From: a bacterium
GTDB lineage: Bacteria > JAMCPX01
Reading direction: 5' to 3'
Assembly (NCBI GenBank): GCA_021789095.1
Contig: JAJYJX010000122.1
Coordinates: forward strand, 1-7,396
Length of the DNA: 7,396 bases
Part shown: positions 1 through 5,733 of the stretch, piece by piece
Numbering within the stretch: the stretch's first letter is position 1
How the letters are laid out: the number at the start of each line of letters is the position of its first letter
The notes under the pieces: model-generated
What the model was told of the DNA's origin: nothing
The model's database searches: none
The model's input: the letters and a program-made list of their open reading frames with translations, nothing else
Translations under genes and position numbers: made by a program

Positions 1-267
<267 letters not shown>

Positions 268-278
268 CTGATGTGTTA

Positions 279-297
279 CCCTGAATTTATTTCAGGG
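279..297 (+). terminator. Stem-loop behind serS, possible weak terminator
   Basis: A perfect 7-bp stem (CCCTGAA / TTCAGGG) closes a 5-base TTTAT loop, starting 11 bases after the serS stop. The expected T-run does not follow directly; a TTTTTT run comes only at 315-320, about 17 bases later. It may be a poor intrinsic terminator, a Rho-assisted 3' end or an RNA-stabilising hairpin. Confidence 0.45.
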
Positions 298-310
298 CCT
301 TAATGACGCA

Positions 311-342
311 TTGATTTTTTAGACAGTGTACCATCTTATAGT
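311..342 (+). promoter_or_regulatory. Candidate promoter for tRNA-Ser
   Basis: TATAGT at 337-342 matches the -10 consensus TATAAT in five of six positions and would start transcription roughly 10 bases ahead of the tRNA 5' end. TTGATT at 311-316 is the best -35-like hexamer, but the 20-base spacer is longer than the usual 16-18. The -10 is therefore better supported than the -35, and read-through from serS remains possible. Confidence 0.35.
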
Positions 343-359
343 TACAACGCGTTTGACAT

Positions 360-446
360 GGAGAGGTGGCCGAGTGGCTTAAGGCAACCGCCTGCTAAGC
401 GGTTTTCGTCGAAAGGCGAACGTGAGTTCGAATCTCACCCTCTCCG
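360..446 (+). tRNA. tRNA-Ser(GCT), reads AGC and AGU
   Basis: A complete 87-base class II tRNA folds by hand. The acceptor stem is GGAGAGG 360-366 with CCTCTCC 439-445 and discriminator G446, as expected for serine. The anticodon stem ACCGC 387-391 pairs with GCGGT 399-403 around the loop CTGCTAA, giving anticodon GCT at 394-396. The long variable arm typical of serine tRNAs is TTCGTC / GGCGAA around a GAAA loop. The T arm is GTGAG 422-426, loop TTCGAAT, CTCAC 434-438. The 3' CCA is not encoded (GTT follows G446), so it must be added after transcription. Its position just behind serS is a natural pairing of enzyme and substrate. No copy of its 3' end, as would mark an integrated element, is visible elsewhere in the window. 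Confidence 0.97.
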
Positions 447-644
447 TTGTTTTACCCCGTTAGAAAGCCCCGCCATACATAAAACATCTCTCAGGTAATT
501 CCTAAAACAATGAGCCGCTAATTATATACTCCTCGTATAGGGAATGGGATACGCGGCCTGAACCGGATCGCCTTGTATAATGGCGTATAGGAATTGGCTA
601 CGGGTGGAGATTGATGGAAATGCCTATAAAAACGACAGCTTTTG
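447..644. other. Noncoding stretch with small imperfect palindromes
   Basis: I see no convincing gene in these 198 bases between the tRNA and the end of the minus-strand radical SAM gene. They hold two related segments, CGTATAGGGAATGGGATACG at 534-553 and CGTATAGGAATTGGCTACG at 584-602, each bounded by short inverted ends (CGTAT/ATACG and CGTA/TACG). Between them, CGCC 569-572 and GGCG 582-585 bracket a TATAAT at 576-581. No clean terminator with a T-run is visible for either flanking gene, although one of these small folds could serve as the 3' end of the minus-strand operon. Confidence 0.5.
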
Positions 645-2042
645 TTAATGCCTCATCATCTTCTTCAGCCTTCGTGTGCTTGCATTGGTCCTCAGAAGAA
701 TGTAGGGCACATAGTACATAAGCCTGATCAGACGGCGGGGTGTCAGGATGCCGAGCCTGTACGCCTTTACTATAATTTGCTTGATCTGCCCGGGGGTATA
801 AAAGTCCCGATCAACTCTTTTCAGGATCGCTGTCAGTTCCTTGCGACCGTACTTTTCCGAGTATATTCCGTTGTCCTTACCTATGTAATACCCCTTGGCA
901 GCTTTAACAATATCCTCCAATGCGGAAAATTTCTCCCATCTGAGCCTGCTCAGGGAAATGAAGTCAATCCCTATATCACGGGCATACCGTGAGATCGCCA
1001 GCATCTCGTCCTCAACCTCACCGATAATCCCGATAATAAAATACCCGTTGATGAGCATGCCGGAGCGTGCCAGGACATGGAATTCCTCTCTCACCCTGGC
1101 TGTTTTAAAACCTTTTTGCAGTGCGGCCAGCGACTTGTCCTGTGCGGATTCCAGTCCCACCATCAGGATTTTAAACCCCGCTTTTCTCATCTTTTCCACC
1201 AATGCAGGCCTGCGGGCTATGTCAATCCTGACGTTGCACAGGAACATCTTCTTTATTCCCTTTGAAATGATGAGGTCGCATATCTTCTCGACCCTGTTCA
1301 TGTCGGCGGTAAAATTGTCGTCTACAAACGCCACAAAATCCGCATCCACCGCCTCTATTTCTTCTATGGTGGATTCCGGGCTTCTCGCCTCCCATTTCCT
1401 CATCTGTCCGAGAGGGTTGAGCTTAAAGGTACAAAATTTACACGAGTAGGGACATCCACGCGAACTCATGATGGCGTCAAAGCCGAATCCCAGGTCAATC
1501 CCCCTGATGGTAGCCCTGTACTTCGTTGTCCTGAGTTTCCTGTCCGGCCTTTTAACGTCCTTAAGGGAGAACAGGGGTCTGGATTCATTATGAATGACTT
1601 TCCCGTTGTCTACATACGATATTCCCTTCACTTCTTCCAGGGGCCTGCCGCTGAAGAGGTCCCTCAGGGTCGCTTCCCCTTCTCCCCTTACGATTACGGA
1701 TATATTCGGACATCTGCCGAACAGGTCCTCGACGCAATCCGTGGCCTGCCTCCCCCCCACAATGACCCTGACGTGCGGCGGGATTTGCCGTATCACCGTG
1801 CACACTTCATCGTACGTGTAATTCCAGTTCACGCTTACCAGGGCGGTATCGATGGAAGGGGTAAACTGGCCCATGGGGTCTTTCACGTACCGGGAATCCA
1901 CGATCTTTATACTCTCGACCATATCGCTCACGGCGGTTGCGACATATTCGAGGCCTATGGGCGGGAAAAACTCGTAAATGGGCACCTCTTTCACATAGGG
2001 GTAGAGGCAGAGAACATTGTTTGGCTTTATTCCTTCACGCAT
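645..2042 (-). CDS. Radical SAM protein with N-terminal B12-binding-like domain
   Basis: 465 residues from ATG 2042. A TTG at 2057 is in frame but has no ribosome binding site; the ATG has GGGAAAG 6-12 bases ahead. Residues 1-160 look like a cobalamin-binding Rossmann domain: FFPPIGLEYVATAV near 25-38, VGGRQAT 96-101 and VIVRGEGEATLRDLF 117-130, the usual VGG and RGEGE signposts. The DxHxxG motif of base-off B12 binding is absent, as in many members of this superfamily. Residues 185-400 are the radical SAM barrel with C197-x3-C201-x2-C204 (SRGCPYSCKFCTF) for the 4Fe-4S cluster, then VGLESAQD near 295 and a glycine-rich strand near 333-341. The C-terminus is basic. The reaction is unknown; relatives (BchE, HpnP and many orphans) perform methylations, cyclisations or ring changes. 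It is the last gene of a minus-strand operon behind the SDR and a 22-codon ORF. Confidence 0.88.
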   Translation of the reverse strand: MREGIKPNNVLCLYPYVKEVPIYEFFPPIGLEYVATAVSDMVESIKIVDSRYVKDPMGQFTPSIDTALVSVNWNYTYDEVCTVIRQIPPHVRVIVGGRQATDCVEDLFGRCPNISVIVRGEGEATLRDLFSGRPLEEVKGISYVDNGKVIHNESRPLFSLKDVKRPDRKLRTTKYRATIRGIDLGFGFDAIMSSRGCPYSCKFCTFKLNPLGQMRKWEARSPESTIEEIEAVDADFVAFVDDNFTADMNRVEKICDLIISKGIKKMFLCNVRIDIARRPALVEKMRKAGFKILMVGLESAQDKSLAALQKGFKTARVREEFHVLARSGMLINGYFIIGIIGEVEDEMLAISRYARDIGIDFISLSRLRWEKFSALEDIVKAAKGYYIGKDNGIYSEKYGRKELTAILKRVDRDFYTPGQIKQIIVKAYRLGILTPRRLIRLMYYVPYILLRTNASTRRLKKMMRH

Positions 2043-2103
2043 GACACTTTCCCGCAACCGGTTCGACGGTAATTTTTATATTGTAATATTTTTGTTCTGC
2101 CAT
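2035..2103 (-). CDS. 22-codon ORF overlapping the radical SAM start (leader peptide or gene remnant)
   Basis: ATG at 2101-2103 follows a good Shine-Dalgarno (GGAG, plus-strand CTCC 2111-2114, 7-base spacer) and sits 18 bases after the SDR stop. The 22-residue product begins MAEQKYYNIKITVEPV and ends GKCHA, stopping at TGA 2035-2037. The ATG of the radical SAM gene lies inside its last codons (overlap 2035-2042), so a ribosome finishing here could restart on the larger gene. Two readings fit. It may be a short coupling ORF. Alternatively it may be the surviving N-terminus of a small protein: a KITV...GKC start recalls the roughly 90-residue TIGR04076 family, but I see none of the rest of such a protein downstream. 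The family link is from memory and weak. The ribosome binding site and overlap are seen directly. Confidence 0.45.
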   Translation of the reverse strand: MAEQKYYNIKITVEPVAGKCHA

Positions 2104-2121
2104 TTTACGTCTCCATTCATC

Positions 2122-2877
2122 TCATATCATAAAGCTTCCGCCGTTTACAGGGATATATTCGCCTGTAATATAATCCGACAATGAGGATGCAAGGAAAACG
2201 ACCGCACCAGCAATGTCGTCGGGCGTGCCTATCCTTTTTAGCGGGTTTGCATCGGCGGATCGTTTTAACATTTCCTCGGGCTGCCGTGAAATGGCGTCCG
2301 TCAATGTAAGCCCGGGACCTACCACGTTAACGGTAATACCATGAGCCCCCAGCTCCATTGCCATGACCTTTGCTATCCCGTCAACAGCGGATTTTGCGGC
2401 GGCATGTGCTGAAAACCCGTAGCCAGGCCGCCTTGAAAGCCCGCTGCTTATAAGTATTATCTTGCCCTGCTTCCTTTTCAGCATATCCTTTAATACCGCC
2501 TGTGCACAGTTGTACAATGCCTTCATCTCACCTGTGATTTTTGACTCTATTTCCTCCCATGAAAGCTCCGTGAAAGGTTTAACGGGGAAACTGATGTTTG
2601 CATTGTTTACGAGAACATCGATCTTCCCGAATTCCTTTGCTGCCGTATCAACCATCTTATTTACCTGGCCGCGGTCCCGGACATCGGCTTGAAGAACCAT
2701 TCCTTTGCCGTTGTTCTTTTTTATCCTGGTTAGGAGCTCTTCAGCCTTATCCCTGTTGCTGCAAAAATTGATAATAACTGTCGCGCCCTGGTATGCGAGA
2801 GCTGCCGTAATGGCCGCACCTATGCCCCTGCTTGCGCCTGTTACAAGGACTACCCTGTCTTTTAATCCGAGTTCCAT
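2122..2877 (-). CDS. Classical short-chain dehydrogenase/reductase (FabG-like) with altered active site
   Basis: 251 residues, the normal length for a classical SDR. The ATG at 2875-2877 is preceded by AAGGAGA (plus-strand 2887-2893) about 9 bases away. The cofactor motif TGASRGIG is at 14-21. Residue 39 or so, after the second strand (VIINFCSNRDKAEE), has no acidic residue but Asn and Arg follow, which favours NADP(H). D65 lies in the adenine-binding LQADV. NNAG is replaced by NNAN at 91-94. The catalytic Ser is S145 (ILISSG) and Lys is K162, but the Tyr of YxxxK is His158 (SAHAAAK). The conserved helix-4 Asn appears to be Glu117. The C-terminal ITGEYIPVNGGS closes the fold. The overall family is 3-oxoacyl-ACP or 3-hydroxyacyl-CoA type oxidoreductase; with these changes normal ketoreductase activity is doubtful. 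It is the first gene of the minus-strand operon, divergent from the acyl-CoA dehydrogenases. Confidence 0.92.
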   Translation of the reverse strand: MELGLKDRVVLVTGASRGIGAAITAALAYQGATVIINFCSNRDKAEELLTRIKKNNGKGMVLQADVRDRGQVNKMVDTAAKEFGKIDVLVNNANISFPVKPFTELSWEEIESKITGEMKALYNCAQAVLKDMLKRKQGKIILISSGLSRRPGYGFSAHAAAKSAVDGIAKVMAMELGAHGITVNVVGPGLTLTDAISRQPEEMLKRSADANPLKRIGTPDDIAGAVVFLASSLSDYITGEYIPVNGGSFMI

Positions 2878-3096
2878 ACTATCCGGTCTCCTTTCTTCTA
2901 TCGATTATCGGTACCACCGTTTTATATACAATAAGTGCCTCTTTGAGAAGGCAATTCTTAATTCCAATATAAACTATCTGCTGTATGTATTGTTTCAAGA
3001 TGTGCGTTCTTTTCAACGGCATTCATCGATCTTGAACTTTATTGACATCTTAATCAAAAAATATTTATACATTTACTTGATAACAAAGGAGGCTAT
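2878..3096. promoter_or_regulatory. Divergent control region between SDR and acyl-CoA dehydrogenase operons
   Basis: 219 AT-rich bases separate two operons reading away from each other, so both must start here. On the plus side a good sigma-70 promoter is visible (annotated separately). On the minus side an AT-rich TATATA block lies around 2922-2928, about 45 bases before the SDR ATG, but no clean -35 stands at standard spacing. Possible operators are the 18-bp dyad TGCCT 2936-2940 / AGGCA 2949-2953 and the odd palindrome CGATTATCG 2902-2910. No regulator gene is present in the window. Confidence 0.55.
3042..3071 (+). promoter_or_regulatory. Sigma-70-type promoter of the acyl-CoA dehydrogenase operon
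   Basis: A perfect -35 hexamer TTGACA lies at 3042-3047 and TATACA at 3066-3071, with an 18-base, A-rich spacer. Transcription would begin near 3078, leaving a leader of about 20 bases that holds the Shine-Dalgarno AAAGGAGG (3085-3092) and then the ATG at 3097. The short leader leaves no room for a riboswitch. It is the only strong plus-strand promoter I see ahead of the three-gene operon. Confidence 0.65.
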
Positions 3097-4194
3097 ATGG
3101 TGTCATTTGAATTAAGCGAAGAACAAGCGTTGTTACGGGATACGTGCAGGGATTTTGCGTTAAAGGTGATGCGCAAGCAGGACAGGCAGTCGGACGAATC
3201 CGGTGAGATACCAAAGGAGATCGTACAGCAGGGGCACGAACTCGGTTTAACGACGGGTTACCTGCCGGAAGCTTACGGAGGTGCTGGAAGCGAGCTTTCG
3301 GCTGTTAACAGTGTTATTGTGCTTGAAGAACTTGCTTACGGCAACCTTTCCATGACCCTTCATATACTGGCCCCTTCATTATTCAACATACCGGTAATGC
3401 TTTACGGCGGTGAAGAACAGAAAAAAAAGTATTTCGGCATGAACAAGCCTGATAAATTCCAGGGCTTCACAGCGGCGCTTACAGAACCTGCCGTAAGATT
3501 TGATATTGAAGCCTTGAAAACAACAGCATATGACGCAGGAGATGATTTTGCGCTTAACGGGGAGAAGGCCTTTGTTGCTATAGCGGACTCGTCGCTTGCA
3601 ACGCTTGTGTTTGCGAAGAAAGGCTCTGGTGAAGGACTTGCAGGCATCGACGGTTATATACTCCCTGCAGGCGCATTCGCAATAAAGGAAAGGGAAAAGA
3701 ACCAGGGACTCAGGGCATTGAAACAATTCACCATTTCCCTGGACGGTTCAAGGGTTCCTAAAAATGAAGTCCTGAAGCTGTCGGGCGGATTCGCAACACT
3801 TCTTGCAAGGGCAAGGACAGCATCAACAGCCCTTACAACAGGCGTTTGCAAGGCTGCATACGAATACGCACTGAACTATTCAAAGGAGCGTGTTGCGTTC
3901 GGGGAACCAATCGCTTCAAGACAGTCGATTGCGTTTACCCTGGCAGAGATGGCAACAGAGGTCGATGCAATGAGGCTTATGGCATGGAAATCCGCATGGA
4001 TGCTTGATAAGGGTATGGACGCATATAAGGAAGCAGCGATGGGGAAGAGGTATGCGGCAGATGCAGCCATGTTTATAACAAGAAACGCCACCCAGATCCT
4101 CGGCGGACACGGTTTCGTAAGAGAACACCCGGTAGAGATGTGGTACAGGGATGCACGGTCGTTTGCTGTTTCAGAATTCATGGCAATTGTATAA
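3097..4194 (+). CDS. Acyl-CoA dehydrogenase family protein, FAD-ADP-side subunit with truncated C-terminus
   Basis: 365 residues, slightly shorter than the usual 380 or so. AAAGGAGG 4 bases before the ATG fixes the start. The N-terminal helical domain has FELSEEQALLRD and YLPEAYGGAG at 55-64. In the middle domain the canonical LTEPGAGSD reads LTEPAVRFD (128-136), so the GSD flavin/substrate segment is lost, and the usual ITNG-type strand reads FVAIADSS. The C-terminal domain keeps the residues that reach into the neighbouring subunit to bind the ADP part of FAD: R265 and F268 in ERVAFG, Q333 and G337 in QILGGHGF. It ends RDARSFAVSEFMAIV; E360 aligns with the catalytic Glu, but the following Gly-Thr-x-Gln is missing and translation stops five residues later. 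Best read as one subunit of a heteromer with the next gene. The SD of that gene overlaps this stop codon. Confidence 0.9.
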   Translation: MVSFELSEEQALLRDTCRDFALKVMRKQDRQSDESGEIPKEIVQQGHELGLTTGYLPEAYGGAGSELSAVNSVIVLEELAYGNLSMTLHILAPSLFNIPVMLYGGEEQKKKYFGMNKPDKFQGFTAALTEPAVRFDIEALKTTAYDAGDDFALNGEKAFVAIADSSLATLVFAKKGSGEGLAGIDGYILPAGAFAIKEREKNQGLRALKQFTISLDGSRVPKNEVLKLSGGFATLLARARTASTALTTGVCKAAYEYALNYSKERVAFGEPIASRQSIAFTLAEMATEVDAMRLMAWKSAWMLDKGMDAYKEAAMGKRYAADAAMFITRNATQILGGHGFVREHPVEMWYRDARSFAVSEFMAIV

Positions 4195-4204
4195 GGAGGC
4201 TTAC

Positions 4205-5452
4205 ATGATAGATTTTGAACTTACACCTATAATGAAGATGGCAATGGAGTTTACGCACAACTACGCAAGGGACGTGATGCGGCCTATTGCAAGGAAATAT
4301 GATGAAGAAGAACATAAAGAACCAACGGAGTTTATACAGAAAACACACGAGATGTTTTCATCCATGGGGTTCAGTTTCTCCACGGCAAGGGCAGGCGAGG
4401 AAAAAGAAGAAAAAGAGGAAAAAGCAGAGTCCTCAGAGAAGCACAGCAGGCCGAAGATGGAGATGAACCTGCTCGGGGCCATTTCGGTCGAGGAACTTGC
4501 ATGGGGATGCCCGGGACTTACGCTGAGAATACCCGGACCCGGACTCGGAGGCGCTGCGATTATGGCTGCCGGAACACCGGAACAGAAAAAGAGGTTTATG
4601 AAGGTCCTGGTGGGTTCCAAGCCAAGCTACGGTGCCATGGCACTTACAGAGCCCGGCTTCGGTTCTGATGCATCAGCAGTAGCCACGACCGCGGTAAAGG
4701 ACGGTGATTACTTTATCCTGAACGGCACCAAGATCTTTGTTACCGGCGGAGACATGGCAGACCTTTATGTCGTATGGGCAACACTGGGCAAGGACCTGGG
4801 CAGGGCAGGTATTAAGGCTTTTGTTGTTGAGAAAGGTACGCCCGGACTGAAGATGGCAAGGCTTGAACATAAACTCGGCATAAGGGCTTCAGATACTGCA
4901 GAGGTTGTACTTGAGGACTGCCGCGTACATAAGGACAACCTTCTCGGCGGAGAAAAGAAGGAGGAAAAGGGATTCAAGGGTGCAATGCAGACCTTTGACG
5001 CTACAAGACCCATGGTGGCCGCAATGGCGATCGGCATAGCCAGGGCCGCTTATGATTATATATACGATGATTTCGTGACAAAGGGCGGACTGGAGATAAA
5101 TTACGGCAAGGCCCTTCACAAGAGAGGATATCTTGAAACCGTTTTTGAGGACATGGAAGCTAAGATCAATGCATCAAGGCTGCTTACATGGAAGGCTGCG
5201 TGGATGCTTGACCACAATCTTCCGAACCTCAAGGAGGCGTCCATGGCAAAGGCAAAGGCGGGCACGGTTGTTGATGAGATTACCCAGAAGGCGATAGAGC
5301 TTTACGGTCCTGAGGGTTATTCCAGAAGGCACCTTCTCGAGAAATGGATGAGGGATGCAAAAGTGTACGATGTGTTTGAAGGTACGGGCCAGATACAGAG
5401 GCTTGTTGTTGCAAGGGCGATCCTGGATTATACAAGGAAGGAATTAAAATAG
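4205..5452 (+). CDS. Acyl-CoA dehydrogenase family protein, catalytic-side subunit with charged insert
   Basis: 415 residues. The start is ATG 4205, set by AAGGAGG 4193-4199; the frame is open 18 codons further upstream inside the previous gene, but without a ribosome binding site. This subunit holds the catalytic half: ALTEPGFGSD 146-155 and IFVTGG 177-182 around the flavin, LGIRASDTAEVVLEDCRV 224-241, and VFEGTGQIQRL with the likely base E392 plus T394 and Q396, matching E376-G-T378-x-Q380 of medium-chain acyl-CoA dehydrogenase. It lacks the ADP-side residues: Glu297 stands where Arg is expected (LEINYGK), and AIELYGPEGY has E365 and P369 where Gln and Gly belong. The usual VPEEYGG segment is replaced by a Glu/Lys-rich stretch at 65-79. 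It would oxidise an acyl-CoA at the alpha-beta carbons, passing electrons to ETF, whose genes are not in the window. The substrate cannot be assigned. Confidence 0.92.
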   Translation: MIDFELTPIMKMAMEFTHNYARDVMRPIARKYDEEEHKEPTEFIQKTHEMFSSMGFSFSTARAGEEKEEKEEKAESSEKHSRPKMEMNLLGAISVEELAWGCPGLTLRIPGPGLGGAAIMAAGTPEQKKRFMKVLVGSKPSYGAMALTEPGFGSDASAVATTAVKDGDYFILNGTKIFVTGGDMADLYVVWATLGKDLGRAGIKAFVVEKGTPGLKMARLEHKLGIRASDTAEVVLEDCRVHKDNLLGGEKKEEKGFKGAMQTFDATRPMVAAMAIGIARAAYDYIYDDFVTKGGLEINYGKALHKRGYLETVFEDMEAKINASRLLTWKAAWMLDHNLPNLKEASMAKAKAGTVVDEITQKAIELYGPEGYSRRHLLEKWMRDAKVYDVFEGTGQIQRLVVARAILDYTRKELK

Positions 5453-5461
5453 GAGGTATCT

Positions 5462-5716
5462 ATGTCTTCGACATACAATGACTGGGACAAGCTCGATGAG
5501 CTGTCAAAAGACCTTGAAAGGGCAAGGGTCTCATTGACCGAGGAGTTCGATGCGATAGACTGGTACCAGCAGCGCATATCGGCAACAAAGGACCCGCAGC
5601 TCAAGCGCATACTTGAACACAACCGGGACGAGGAAAAAGAGCACGCCGCCATGCTGATGGAATGGATACGCAAGCACGACCCTGCGCAGGAAAAGGCATT
5701 TCAAGAACACGATTAA
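5462..5716 (+). CDS. EncFtn-family ferritin-like protein without a visible encapsulin-targeting tail
   Basis: 84 residues, helix-turn-helix, start ATG 5462 with AGGAGG 5451-5456 overlapping the previous stop. It matches the pattern of encapsulated ferritin (EncFtn, known from Rhodospirillum rubrum): SLTEEFDAIDWYQQR at 24-38 and HNRDEEKEHAAMLMEWIRK at 53-71. By alignment with the R. rubrum protein, the ferroxidase residues E32, E62 and H65 are E28, E58 and H61 here; W38 and Y39 are W34 and Y35; entry-site E31 and E34 are E27 and D30. EncFtn assembles as a ring of dimers in which the iron site forms only at the subunit interface. The protein ends RKHDPAQEKAFQEHD, with no recognisable targeting peptide, and no encapsulin gene is nearby. 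It probably oxidises or buffers iron. Its co-transcription with acyl-CoA dehydrogenases is unusual. Confidence 0.85.
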   Translation: MSSTYNDWDKLDELSKDLERARVSLTEEFDAIDWYQQRISATKDPQLKRILEHNRDEEKEHAAMLMEWIRKHDPAQEKAFQEHD

Positions 5717-5733
5717 CCACAAAAAATGCCTTT
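5692..5733 (+). repeat. 10-bp inverted repeat spanning the end of the ferritin-like gene
   Basis: AAAGGCATTT at 5692-5701, inside the last codons of the ferritin-like gene, is the exact reverse complement of AAATGCCTTT at 5724-5733, with 22 bases between, including the stop codon. The right arm shares its last two bases with the foot of the terminator stem, so the full stems cannot both form. It could be a second 3'-end hairpin; on the minus strand AAAGGCATTTTTT also resembles part of a terminator. Confidence 0.5.

Noticed and set aside
360-644. tRNA-Ser as integration site of a mobile element
   Set aside because: No integrase, no repeated tRNA 3' end and no atypical gene content follow it in the window.
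614-721. Plus-strand ORF of 35 codons with GGTGGAG ahead and TATAAT at 576-581
   Set aside because: Most of it is antisense to the radical SAM gene's 3' end, its composition is serine-rich as expected of a shadow frame, and no -35 stands at proper spacing.
895-1449. Long plus-strand open frames across the radical SAM gene, and similar frames opposite the dehydrogenases and the 486-residue gene
   Set aside because: Their translations show no family motifs and they lie opposite genes with clear motifs or coherent protein character; they are shadow frames.
2043-2057. TTG start adding five residues to the radical SAM protein
   Set aside because: There is no Shine-Dalgarno ahead of it; ATG 2042 has GGGAAAG at a usable distance and overlaps the small ORF's stop in a typical coupling arrangement.
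4151-4204. Longer start for the second dehydrogenase, 18 codons upstream
   Set aside because: It lies inside the first dehydrogenase gene without a ribosome binding site, while AAGGAGG stands 5 bases before ATG 4205, which also gives the usual family N-terminus (IDFELTP).
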